The position numbers and the translations under genes are program-made. Positions 8,758 through 18,296 of a stretch of DNA of 34,668 bases are shown one piece after another (position 1 is the first letter of the stretch; each line of letters starts with the position of its first letter). This DNA is from an uncultured Bacteroidota bacterium (GTDB lineage Bacteria > Bacteroidota > Bacteroidia > Flavobacteriales > Flavobacteriaceae). The stretch lies in contig CAKZOC010000271.1 of the NCBI GenBank assembly GCA_937136025.1, forward strand, positions 1 to 34,668, in the 5' to 3' direction. A model generated the notes under the pieces. The model saw nothing but the letters and a program-made list of their open reading frames with translations. It had not been told where the DNA came from and made no database searches.

Positions 8758-11700
8758 ATGAGCAAGTCAATTCTAGAAAAAATAGGCCTACCCAAGAGTG
8801 CAAAAGAGGCCAGGGACCCAAAATCATATAAATACCCGGGTACCCCCGTTGCCATGGATGGCAATTCGGCGGTAATCATGTGCGAACGCGAATCCACGGA
8901 TGCAGCAGGGGCCTATCCCATTACGCCTTCCACCCAGATGGGAGAGTTCTGGGCCGATGCCGCCGCCAAAGGACATCTGAATATTTCGGACAAACCCCTG
9001 ATATTCATTGAGCCGGAAGGTGAACACGCCGCTGCAGCGGTTACCGCTGGCTTGTCGATGACCGGTTTACGCGCCGCCAACTTTTCATCCGGACAGGGTA
9101 TTGCGTATATGCACGAATCCCTCTATGCCGCCGTGGGGAAACGCCTTACCTATGTCTTGAATATCGGGGCGCGGGCGATGACCAAATCGACTTTGAATGT
9201 ACACGCCGGGCATGACGACTATCACGCTGTGGACGACACGGGTTTTTTCCAAATGTTCGCCAAAAATGCGCAGCATGTGGCCGACCTGAATATTATCTCA
9301 CACCGCATTGCGGAACTCGCACTCACGCCCGGCATTATTGCCCAGGATGGGTTTTTAACCACACATTTAATTGAGTCCTTTCTTTTGCCTGAGCGCGAAT
9401 TGATTAAGGAATACCTGGGGCGCCCTGATGATATTATCAAAACACCTACCCCGGCCCAAGAAATTATTTATGGGGAGACCCGCCGTCGCATACCTGAATT
9501 GTGGGATGTGGATAATCCCGTGATGGCGGGGATTGTACAAAACCAGGACTCCTATATGCAAAGTGTTGCGGCACAACGTCCGTTTTTCTTTGATCATATT
9601 CAGGAATTGGCGGATCATGCCTTTGAAGAATATCGACAACTCACCGGCAGGTTATACAAGCGTGTGATGACCTACAGGGCAGACGATGCCGAATACCTTA
9701 TTCTCGGACAGGGAAGTTTAGTCCCCAGTGCCGAAGTCGTTGTGGACTACCTGCGAGAAACCCGCGGCATAAAAGTCGGGGTGGTCGACCTGGTGATGTT
9801 CCGACCCTTCCCGGCGGATCTGCTGGGAGAGATATTAAAAGGCAAAAAGGCTGTCACCGTATTGGAACGACTCGATCAGCCCCTGGCCGTAGATTCTCCA
9901 ATCACACGGGAAGTGCGTTCAGTATTGAACAAGTGCATCGAGAATGGCAGGGACACAAAACATCTTGCTTATCCTGAATTATCCGCGTATTCCATATCCG
10001 ATATGCCCGCCATATACTCGGGATCCTTCGGGATGGGAAGCCGGGACTTACAACCGGAGGGAATCATCGGAGCCATTGAAAATATGTTGCCCGATGGAAA
10101 GCATAAGAAAAACTTTTACCTCTCTATCGATTTTATTCGTGAAATCCCCCATTCGCCCAAGCAAAAGGCGTATCAGGAATCCATAGTGGATTCCTATCCG
10201 CATGTGAAGGAGTTATCCGTCAGGGGTTCCGAGAACCCGAATCTCATGCCCAGGGATGCCGTTACCATACGCTTCCATTCCGTAGGAGGTTGGGGCGCCA
10301 TAACCACGGGTAAAAACCTGGCGATGACCTTGTACGAGCTATTGGGATATAACATCAAAGCGAATCCAAAATACGGATCCGAGAAAAAGGGACAGCCCAC
10401 CACGTACTATCTCGCGGCTTCTTCGGAACCCATTCGGATCAATTGCGAGTACTTCTTTGTGGATGTTGTTTTATCTCCTGACCCAAATGTATTTAAACAT
10501 ACCAATGCCCTTGCAGGACTTAAAAAAGGAGGGAATTTCATCGTTCAGAGTGATAAAAAAACACCAGAAGAGGTATGGGCCGAAATTCCGCAGCAGTATC
10601 AGAAGGTGATTATCGATAAAGATATCCATGTGTTTTATATCGATGGGTTTAAGATTGCCCGGGAAGAAGCCACCGATCCCGAATTGCAGTTGCGTATGCA
10701 GGGAATTGCCTTTCAGGGCGCGTTTTTCGCGGCCTCTCCCCTGATGGAAAAATCGGGATTGTCAGAAGAAAAACTGTTAAAAGCTATCGAGGAACAATTG
10801 CAACATAAATTTGGATCCAAGGGGCAACGGGTTGTTGATGATAATATGCGTGTGGTAAAACGCGGCTTTGACGAAGTTTATGAAATCAAGCACAAGGTAC
10901 TGGGAGATGGAACTAAGGACAAGGCCGGAAGTAACGGCCTGGCGCAGCTCCCCATTCCAAAAATGATGAAAGAAATGCCCCAGAGTGAATCTCAGTTAAG
11001 TGATATTCATCGCTTTTGGGAACAGACTGGTAATTTCTATTTGCGGGGTATGGGTAATGATAACCTCACCGACCCCTTTATAGGTATGAGCGTCATGCCG
11101 GCGCTTTCCTCTACCTTCCGCGATATGACGGGCATCCGATTTGAACATCCTCAGTGGATTCCGAATAACTGTACGGCTTGTGGAGACTGCTACACCGTTT
11201 GTCCGGATACGGCCATACCCGGACTTGTCAGTGAGGTGTCTGATGTTTTCGACACCCTTGTCAAACGCGTGAAAAAGAACCACGGAAAACTGGAGCATTT
11301 GCCCAAAGCCGTCCGTAAAATGGAAGGCCATGTCCGCGATCTTTTTGCTTCTTCTAAAAATGGAGCGACGGTCAACGATTTTATTCAACACGCCATAGAT
11401 AAGACCATCGCAGACGCTGACCAGGATAAAGAACTGGCGACGGAATTTGAGTGGTTCAAAGAAGAACTGGGGGATTTTAACTTCGCCCTGACCCGGCCCT
11501 ATTTTGATGTACACGAGAAAAAAGAAAAAAACAGCGGAGGTTTATTCAGCATAACCATCAATCCGAATACGTGTAAGGGGTGTATGGAATGTGTGCAAGT
11601 CTGTAACGACAATGCCCTGATTAAGATCCCCCAAACCGAAGGTTCTATTGTCAAACTGAATAAGGAATGGGATCTGTGGATGGACTTACCCAATACACCC

Positions 11701-13716
11701 CAAAAATTCAATCGAATCGATGATCTTGAAGAGAAGATCGGACCCCTGGAGACCCTGCTCTTAAATAAAGACGCCTACCTGAATTTTGCCAGTGGCGATG
11801 GGGCGTGTTTGGGCTGCTCCGAAAAATCAGTAGTGCATTTGTTTATTGCAACCGTGGAGTCCCTGATGCAGCCGCGTATTGAAAAACACGTAGCCTATCT
11901 GGAGGAGCTGACCGGTAAACTGGAAAAGCATATTCAGGAAAAATTGATGCATCGGATCGATTTGAGCGATTCGGACACCATGTCCCGGATTGTAACCGAG
12001 ATGCAGAACTCAGATTTAACCATGGCTGAAATTACCCGCAGGCTGGAATCTGAACATGGGGGTGAACCAATTGACCAGGAATGGTTGCGACAGGTCACCC
12101 AACTGCTGGCCCAGTTGAAGAAATTACAGTGGAAATATTCTAAGGGTACCACAGGTAAGGGTCGCTCCAATATGGGGATGCTCAACGCCACCGGATGCAC
12201 TTCCGTATGGGGGAGCACCTGGCCCTTCAATCCGTACCCGTTCCCATGGGCGAACCACTTATTCCAGGATTCCACATCGATGGCCATGGGTATTTTTGAA
12301 GGACATATGGCAAAAATGGCCGAAGGCTTCAAAGCCATACGGAAGGCAGAACTGGAGCTCGAGGGGAAATACGATGCCGGTACACACGATGACTATTTTA
12401 CCTATTTCACCTGGAAGCATTTTACCGATAAAGAATGGCTGCTTTGCCCACCGGTAGTCAGCCTGGGTGGGGACGGTGCCATGTATGATATAGGTTTCCA
12501 AAACCTCTCGAGAATGATGGCTTCCGGAAAACCGATTAAAGTGATTGTGGTAGATACGCAGGTCTATTCCAATACAGGAGGTCAGGCGTGTACTTCCGGA
12601 TTCATGGGTCAGATTTCAGATATGGCCCAATATGGCAAAGTATGGAAAGGTAAGAGTGAACCCAGAAAAGAGATCGGTCTTATTGCCATGGCGCATAGGA
12701 ACACCTACGTCATGCAGGGAACACTGGCCAATACCAGTCAGATGATTGAAGGTTTTATCGATGGTTTGATGACCAAGCGCCCCGCGCTGTTCAATCTCTA
12801 TACTACCTGCCAACCCGAACACGGGGTGGGAGATGATCTGGGCGTACATCAGGCCAAGCTCGCAGTGGAATCCAGAGCGTATCCCATTTTCAGATACAAT
12901 CCGGATCTCGGATTAAAAGTACAGGAGGCCCTCGATTTATCCGGCAATCCGGCCATAGATCAGGTATGGCCTACCTACGATTTGAAATATCTCGAATACG
13001 GACAGGAACGCACCATGTCTTTACCCATGACTTTTGCAGACTTTGCCCTGACGGAAGCTCGATTCAGAAAACACTTCAGAAAAGTTCCCCGCAGTGCATG
13101 GAATGATAATATGATGCAGTTGGTGGACTTTTTGGAATTGGAGGAAAGCGAACGAGAAGGGAAATTTCCTTATATCTGGGTGGTAGACAGAAGTCAAAAA
13201 CTCAGTCGGGTACTGGTGGCGAAACCCATCGTGGACTCCTGCGAAGAGCGGCGTGACTTCTGGCTGATGCTGCGCGACCTGGCAGGGGCCGAACCAAAAC
13301 CACAGGAAGAAAACCTGGAAGAAAAAATAAGAAATGAAGTCGTTGGAAATATTGCGCAGGGTCTTATGCAAATGGCCGGGGGCAATGGAAATGGTTTGAA
13401 GCACATGGCCCTGGGTCAACCCGCCACAGCCGATGTTATGGTCGAAGAAAAGCCCTCTGAAGGCGACTATTTGGCCCCCTGGTTAGAAACAGAGGAATGT
13501 ACATCTTGCGACGAGTGTATCCGACTCAACCCAAATGTTTTTGCCTACAATGAAAACAACAAGGCATACATAAAGAATCCTAAAGCCGGACCTTATCAGG
13601 ACCTGGTTAAAGCCGCAGAAAAATGTACAGCGGGAGTAATTCATCCGGGATTACCGGCGGACAGAGCGGCAGGGGACATTGAAAAATGGATCCTCCGGGG
13701 TGAAAAATACAATTAA
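8758..13716 (+). CDS. Pyruvate:ferredoxin (flavodoxin) oxidoreductase, enlarged form with C-terminal single-cluster ferredoxin-like module
   Basis: Pyrimidine-binding domain (GNSAVIMCERESTDAAGAYPITPSTQMGE), gamma domain (FHSVGGWGAITTGKNLA), CTACGDCYTVCP and CKGCMECVQVCN clusters, TPP domain (GACLGCSEK, NATGCTSVWGSTWP, GGDGAMYDIGFQNLSRMMASGKPIKVIVVDTQVYSNTGGQ), C-terminal CTSCDEC...C module. Confidence 0.93.
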   Translation: MSKSILEKIGLPKSAKEARDPKSYKYPGTPVAMDGNSAVIMCERESTDAAGAYPITPSTQMGEFWADAAAKGHLNISDKPLIFIEPEGEHAAAAVTAGLSMTGLRAANFSSGQGIAYMHESLYAAVGKRLTYVLNIGARAMTKSTLNVHAGHDDYHAVDDTGFFQMFAKNAQHVADLNIISHRIAELALTPGIIAQDGFLTTHLIESFLLPERELIKEYLGRPDDIIKTPTPAQEIIYGETRRRIPELWDVDNPVMAGIVQNQDSYMQSVAAQRPFFFDHIQELADHAFEEYRQLTGRLYKRVMTYRADDAEYLILGQGSLVPSAEVVVDYLRETRGIKVGVVDLVMFRPFPADLLGEILKGKKAVTVLERLDQPLAVDSPITREVRSVLNKCIENGRDTKHLAYPELSAYSISDMPAIYSGSFGMGSRDLQPEGIIGAIENMLPDGKHKKNFYLSIDFIREIPHSPKQKAYQESIVDSYPHVKELSVRGSENPNLMPRDAVTIRFHSVGGWGAITTGKNLAMTLYELLGYNIKANPKYGSEKKGQPTTYYLAASSEPIRINCEYFFVDVVLSPDPNVFKHTNALAGLKKGGNFIVQSDKKTPEEVWAEIPQQYQKVIIDKDIHVFYIDGFKIAREEATDPELQLRMQGIAFQGAFFAASPLMEKSGLSEEKLLKAIEEQLQHKFGSKGQRVVDDNMRVVKRGFDEVYEIKHKVLGDGTKDKAGSNGLAQLPIPKMMKEMPQSESQLSDIHRFWEQTGNFYLRGMGNDNLTDPFIGMSVMPALSSTFRDMTGIRFEHPQWIPNNCTACGDCYTVCPDTAIPGLVSEVSDVFDTLVKRVKKNHGKLEHLPKAVRKMEGHVRDLFASSKNGATVNDFIQHAIDKTIADADQDKELATEFEWFKEELGDFNFALTRPYFDVHEKKEKNSGGLFSITINPNTCKGCMECVQVCNDNALIKIPQTEGSIVKLNKEWDLWMDLPNTPQKFNRIDDLEEKIGPLETLLLNKDAYLNFASGDGACLGCSEKSVVHLFIATVESLMQPRIEKHVAYLEELTGKLEKHIQEKLMHRIDLSDSDTMSRIVTEMQNSDLTMAEITRRLESEHGGEPIDQEWLRQVTQLLAQLKKLQWKYSKGTTGKGRSNMGMLNATGCTSVWGSTWPFNPYPFPWANHLFQDSTSMAMGIFEGHMAKMAEGFKAIRKAELELEGKYDAGTHDDYFTYFTWKHFTDKEWLLCPPVVSLGGDGAMYDIGFQNLSRMMASGKPIKVIVVDTQVYSNTGGQACTSGFMGQISDMAQYGKVWKGKSEPRKEIGLIAMAHRNTYVMQGTLANTSQMIEGFIDGLMTKRPALFNLYTTCQPEHGVGDDLGVHQAKLAVESRAYPIFRYNPDLGLKVQEALDLSGNPAIDQVWPTYDLKYLEYGQERTMSLPMTFADFALTEARFRKHFRKVPRSAWNDNMMQLVDFLELEESEREGKFPYIWVVDRSQKLSRVLVAKPIVDSCEERRDFWLMLRDLAGAEPKPQEENLEEKIRNEVVGNIAQGLMQMAGGNGNGLKHMALGQPATADVMVEEKPSEGDYLAPWLETEECTSCDECIRLNPNVFAYNENNKAYIKNPKAGPYQDLVKAAEKCTAGVIHPGLPADRAAGDIEKWILRGEKYN

Positions 13717-13729
13717 TGCATAAGGTGTA

Positions 13730-15091
13730 ATGGCGCTTTTCAATTTTCATAAGAATACCTTTAAACACGGTATTCATCCGCCGGAAAGTAAGGACGAAAC
13801 CCGGGGACTGCCCATCAGGCAGTTCCCCTTTTCGCCCGTCATTATTCTGCCGATGGCCCAACATATCGGTACCCCTTCTGAAATTGTCGTTCGCGAAGGG
13901 CAGGAAGTGGTTCGGGGAGAATTGTTGGCCAAAGCAGTCGGGTACCTTTCTGTACCCATGCATGCGCCGGTTTCCGGTATTATTCGGAAAATCGCCAATG
14001 TCCCGACCATTTCCGGAAAAATGTCTCCGGGGATCTACCTCGAAACATTTCCCTCATCCACACAAGAAGTACTCGAAGGAAAACCGATAGATCCCGATAC
14101 GGCCACGGCCGAAGAAATATTACAGGGAATTCAGGATGCCGGAATTGTGGGCTTAGGTGGGGCGGCCTTTCCAACGCACGTAAAACTAAAAGTGCCCGAA
14201 GGGAAAAAATGTGAAACCTTACTGATCAATGGTATTGAATGTGAGCCCTATCTGACGACCGACCACAGGGTCATGCTGGAGCAGGAAAGCGACATTTTTA
14301 CAGGGATTAAATATTTATTGAAAGCGACAGGGGCCGGGAAAGCCATCATTGGCATTGAAGCTAATAAACAGGATGCGGCCGATCATCTGGCCCGGCATAT
14401 ACCTGAAGATTTACCAGTGTCCATAAAAGTACTTCCGGTAAAATATCCCCAGGGGGCCGAGAAAATGTTAGTCACTTCCGTCCTTCAAAAGGAGGTTCCT
14501 TCCCAGGGGTTTCCCATTGAAGTAGGTGTCGTGGTGGTAAATGTCGCCACAACCGCAGAGATCGGGCGGTTATTGCCCCACGGGAGCGGCATACAGGAGC
14601 GCGTCATTACCATTGCAGGGCCCGGCGTTAAAAAGAAAGGCAATTACCGCATTCCCGTGGGTACACCCTTGCGTTTTGTACTGGAACATGTGGGTGTTGA
14701 TGAAGATATTACTGAGGTATATATGGGTGGCCCTATGATGGGGGTAGCGGTGTCTAACCTCGATATATCCATTGTTAAAGGGACCTCGGGCATTCTGGTC
14801 TTTACCGGGAAAGATGTCAGTCAACCCTCCAAAACCTATCCGTGCATTAAATGCGGAGCCTGTTTAGATGCCTGTCCCATTTTGCTCAATCCATCCAAAC
14901 TGGGGATCCTGGCAAAATTTGAAGCCTACGATGAAATGGCCAGGGATTTCCATTTAATGGACTGTTTTGAATGCGGTTCATGCACTTATGTATGCCCCTC
15001 CCATATCCCGTTGGTTCAGTATTTCCGCCTGGCGAAAAGGGTTGTGCGAAAACGGCAGGCTGAAAAAAAAGAAGAAGAAGTCAATGTTTAA
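13730..15091 (+). CDS. rnfC: Rnf electron transport complex subunit C
   Basis: FKHGIHPPESK, GLGGAAFPTHVKL, LLINGIECEPYLTTDHRVMLE, two cluster motifs CIKCGACLDACP and CFECGSCTYVCP. Confidence 0.95.
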   Translation: MALFNFHKNTFKHGIHPPESKDETRGLPIRQFPFSPVIILPMAQHIGTPSEIVVREGQEVVRGELLAKAVGYLSVPMHAPVSGIIRKIANVPTISGKMSPGIYLETFPSSTQEVLEGKPIDPDTATAEEILQGIQDAGIVGLGGAAFPTHVKLKVPEGKKCETLLINGIECEPYLTTDHRVMLEQESDIFTGIKYLLKATGAGKAIIGIEANKQDAADHLARHIPEDLPVSIKVLPVKYPQGAEKMLVTSVLQKEVPSQGFPIEVGVVVVNVATTAEIGRLLPHGSGIQERVITIAGPGVKKKGNYRIPVGTPLRFVLEHVGVDEDITEVYMGGPMMGVAVSNLDISIVKGTSGILVFTGKDVSQPSKTYPCIKCGACLDACPILLNPSKLGILAKFEAYDEMARDFHLMDCFECGSCTYVCPSHIPLVQYFRLAKRVVRKRQAEKKEEEVNV

Positions 15092-16103
15092 AAAGACACT
15101 GGACATCAGCTCCTCGCCCCATATTTATAAAGGGCGAAGTACCGACGACATTATGAAAAATGTGGTCTGGGCCCTGCTGCCTGTGGTCGGCTTCTCTGTG
15201 TATTCATTTGGCTGGAACGCCTTATGGGTTATCGCTACCGCCACTCTGGCCTGTGTATTGACCGAGCATGTTTTATGTAAACTGTCCAAAAAAGAAACTA
15301 CGGTTCAGGACTACTCCGCCCTGATAACGGGTTTGTTGTTAGGCCTCACCTTACCCCCCATTTTCCCCTTATGGATGGCTTTCGTGGGCGGGGTTATCGG
15401 AATTGCGCTCGGCAAGTATGTTTTTGGGGGGCTGGGGTACAATGTCTTCAATCCGGCCCTGGTCGGACGGGCTGTTTTACAGGCAGCCTTCCCGGTGGCC
15501 ATTACAACCTGGCATCCCGCCTTCCTGGCGGATCGCTTTTCTACAGTTTCAGGGTCCGTCTTTACCTGGCCTTTTATGCAACCCCAATTTGACGCTATTT
15601 CAGGGGCCACTCCCCTATCGGCCTTTAAGTTCGATGGCATTACGGCCTCCACGGCGGAATTGGCTTTTGGCCAGATCAGCGGTTCCACCGGTGAAACCTG
15701 TGCCATCCTCATCGCCCTGGGAGGGGTTTATTTAATCGCCCGAAACATGATGAGTTGGAGAATTCCGGCAGCTGTATTATTGAGCGCTTTTGTACTTAGC
15801 GGTTTACTGTATGTGATCAATAGTGAGGTATATCCCTCTCCATTTTTTATGTTGTTTTCAGGGGGGCTCATGCTCGGTGCCGTTTTTATGGCCACAGATA
15901 TGGTCTCCTCACCCATTACGCCGATCGGCTTGTGGATCTACGGTGGTATTATCGGCATTTTAACTATAGTGATTCGTATTTGGAGTGGTTTACCGGAAGG
16001 CGTTATGTACTCCATTTTATTGGCCAATGCGATTTCGCCCCATATCGATAAGGTGATTCAAAATCGGGTATACGGAACATCGAGAAAAATAAAAACGATA
16101 TGA
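15084..16103 (+). CDS. rnfD: Rnf electron transport complex subunit D
   Basis: ATG at 15084 overlaps the rnfC stop by 8 nt; SSPHIYKGRSTDDIMKNV, FNPALVGRAVL, SGATPLSAFK flavinylation-type motif, MATDMVSSPITPIG. Confidence 0.95.
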   Translation: MFKKTLDISSSPHIYKGRSTDDIMKNVVWALLPVVGFSVYSFGWNALWVIATATLACVLTEHVLCKLSKKETTVQDYSALITGLLLGLTLPPIFPLWMAFVGGVIGIALGKYVFGGLGYNVFNPALVGRAVLQAAFPVAITTWHPAFLADRFSTVSGSVFTWPFMQPQFDAISGATPLSAFKFDGITASTAELAFGQISGSTGETCAILIALGGVYLIARNMMSWRIPAAVLLSAFVLSGLLYVINSEVYPSPFFMLFSGGLMLGAVFMATDMVSSPITPIGLWIYGGIIGILTIVIRIWSGLPEGVMYSILLANAISPHIDKVIQNRVYGTSRKIKTI

Positions 16104-16813
16104 GTACAACAGCTCATACTCCAAAACAAGACACATCCAGCAGCGTAAAGATGCTGCGGGCCATGCTGGGCATTGGCATCCTCAGTGCCTTTCTTATTGT
16201 ATCCGCCTTCGAACTAACGCTGCCCCGCGTAGAAAAACTAAAGGCTGAGGCCCTGGAAAAGGCAGTTCTAAATGTACTCCCGGGAACTGAAAGCACCAGG
16301 GCTTTTGGTATAAGCCCCCAGGGGGAATTAATCGAATTAGAAAAGGGAGATACCCCGGAGTATACATGCTATGCCGGATATGATCAAAATAAAAACCTGG
16401 TAGGGTATGCCGTGGAGGCCGCGGGACAGGGGTATGCAGACCTGATCCGGATTCTCTATGGGTACGACCCGAAGGAACAAATACTGATCGGGTTTCAAGT
16501 TTTGGAAAGCAAAGAAACTCCGGGACTTGGAGACAAGATTGAAAAAGAGCAACGATTTCTCGACAATTTTAAGGCCCTGGATGTCGGGGTAACCCCAAAG
16601 GGACGGCTTAAAAATAAAGTCATTACCGTCAAGCAGGGGGAGAAACAAAACGCCTGGGAGATCGACGGAATAACCGGGGCCACCATTTCTTCCAGGGCTA
16701 TTGGAAACATCATTGGGGCCAGCACGACAGAGCTTGTTCCGATTCTCCATGCGTATTCCTTAAATATGGATGCGCCCGATCGGCACGAAAAACCAGTTAA
16801 AAGCAATGAGTAA
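16100..16813 (+). CDS. rnfG: Rnf electron transport complex subunit G
   Basis: ATGA overlap with rnfD; N-terminal TM; GYADLIRILYGYDP, ESKETPGLGDKIE, IDGITGATISSRA covalent FMN site. Confidence 0.94.
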   Translation: MSTTAHTPKQDTSSSVKMLRAMLGIGILSAFLIVSAFELTLPRVEKLKAEALEKAVLNVLPGTESTRAFGISPQGELIELEKGDTPEYTCYAGYDQNKNLVGYAVEAAGQGYADLIRILYGYDPKEQILIGFQVLESKETPGLGDKIEKEQRFLDNFKALDVGVTPKGRLKNKVITVKQGEKQNAWEIDGITGATISSRAIGNIIGASTTELVPILHAYSLNMDAPDRHEKPVKSNE

Positions 16814-17438
16814 GGATACGATCACATCCGGACCCAAGGCGACCACGACCGATGAGTTCATCAAAGGGCTGTGGCGGGAGAATCCCGTATTCGTACAGGT
16901 ATTGGGTATGTGTCCTGTTTTGGCCGTCTCCAATACTGCGGAAAATGCACTGGCCATGGGATTAGCCACGGCTTTTGTCTTATTGATGTCGAACATCCTG
17001 GTGTCCCTGCTTCGCGATTTCATTCCCAAACAAGTCCGTATCGCCTCGTACATTCTCATCATCGCCACCTTTGTGACCGTGACCGATTATGCCATTCAGG
17101 CCATCAGCGTGGAGCTCTATAAAAGCCTGGGGGCATTCATCTCACTCATTGTGGTGAATTGTCTGATTTTAAGTCGGGCAGAAGCCTTTGCGTCGAAAAA
17201 TTCAGTGGGGAAATCTATTCTCGATGCCCTGGGCATGGGTGTAGGTTTTACGTTCGCCCTTTTTTGTTTGGGGGCAGTCCGGGAAATACTCGGGAATGGT
17301 TCCATTTTCGAATGGGCCCTTTTCCCTGAGGGTTTTCAGAATTGGATTGTTATGATTTTACCGGCAGGTGGTTTTTTCACCCTCGCCGGATGGCTGCTCA
17401 TTATTAACGTCATACAGACCCGAAAAGTTAAGTCATGA
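16806..17438 (+). CDS. rnfE: Rnf electron transport complex subunit E
   Basis: GLWRENPVFVQVLGMCPVLAVSNTAENALAMG; six-TM pattern; ATG at 16806 overlaps the rnfG stop. Confidence 0.95.
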   Translation: MSKDTITSGPKATTTDEFIKGLWRENPVFVQVLGMCPVLAVSNTAENALAMGLATAFVLLMSNILVSLLRDFIPKQVRIASYILIIATFVTVTDYAIQAISVELYKSLGAFISLIVVNCLILSRAEAFASKNSVGKSILDALGMGVGFTFALFCLGAVREILGNGSIFEWALFPEGFQNWIVMILPAGGFFTLAGWLLIINVIQTRKVKS

Positions 17439-18019
17439 ACACAGAGTCTTTAGGTTCGATTTTTCTCAATGCCGCCCTGGTCAACAACTTTGTTTTGGCC
17501 TACTTTCTGGGAATTTGTCCCTTTTTGGGGGTGTCGGGTGCTGTAAAAACAGCCTCAAAGATGGGCGTGGCTGTGATGTTTGTCATGGTGATCAGTTCTA
17601 TGTGTGCCTTTGGGATTCACGCCTTTTTGGCCTCCATCAATGCGCCCTATCTGCAGTTGATTAGTTACATTGTTGTGATTGCTTCTACCGTACAATTGGT
17701 CGAGATGTTCATCAAGAAAATGAGCCCCGCCCTGTTTCGGTCCCTGGGTATTTTTCTTCCACTCATTACAACCAACTGTGCCATACTTGGAGTGGCCCTA
17801 TTTCAAACCAATAAAGGATACGGATTCATCGAAAGTGTCGTGTATGCCCTGGGCGCCGGGGCGGGCTTTACATTGGCCTTGCTATTGATTGCCGGATTAA
17901 GGGAACAATTAAATTTTGCAGATGTACCTCAGATTTCTAAAGGAACCGCGCTGACCCTGTTTATCGCAGGCATCTTATCGCTTTGCTTTATGGGATTTGC
18001 AGGTCTGGGTGCACAATAA
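17435..18019 (+). CDS. rnfA: Rnf electron transport complex subunit A
   Basis: NNFVLAYFLGICPFLGVSGAVKTASKMG; LGIFLPLITTNCAILGVAL; ATGA overlap with rnfE. Confidence 0.95.
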   Translation: MNTESLGSIFLNAALVNNFVLAYFLGICPFLGVSGAVKTASKMGVAVMFVMVISSMCAFGIHAFLASINAPYLQLISYIVVIASTVQLVEMFIKKMSPALFRSLGIFLPLITTNCAILGVALFQTNKGYGFIESVVYALGAGAGFTLALLLIAGLREQLNFADVPQISKGTALTLFIAGILSLCFMGFAGLGAQ

Positions 18020-18029
18020 AAGATTAGTT

Positions 18030-18254
18030 ATGCTTCAATCACTCATCGTCGGAATTGGTCTCACAGTAGCCCTGGTGGTCGTATGGACGCTGATACAAGC
18101 CCAGTGGAAAAATACCTTTAGGGAAGAATATTTACAGGAGGATGTGCTGGCCGGGCGAAGAAGCTGTTCGAATTGCGGTTGCACCACCCTTTGCGAGCGA
18201 AAGAAAGAAGAGGAAACCCCAGTGAAAAAAGTCTGGGAAAGCGAAAAGGATTAG
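18030..18254 (+). CDS. Small single-TM Cys-rich protein resembling the NqrM/DUF539 maturation factor
   Basis: MLQSLIVGIGLTVALVVVWTLIQ TM segment, then RRSCSNCGCTTLCERKKEEE; the C-x-C-x3-C-[DE]-x-[KR]-K arrangement matches the tail I recall for NqrM. Located directly after rnfA. Confidence 0.65.
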   Translation: MLQSLIVGIGLTVALVVVWTLIQAQWKNTFREEYLQEDVLAGRRSCSNCGCTTLCERKKEEETPVKKVWESEKD

Positions 18255-18296
18255 ACATCAGTAATGAAACATTTAACCATAAGAATAACATAGGCC

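Noticed and set aside
8824-13406. Numerous minus-strand ORFs inside the PFOR gene
   Set aside because: Fully antisense to a strongly supported coding region; low-complexity or codon-shadow translations.
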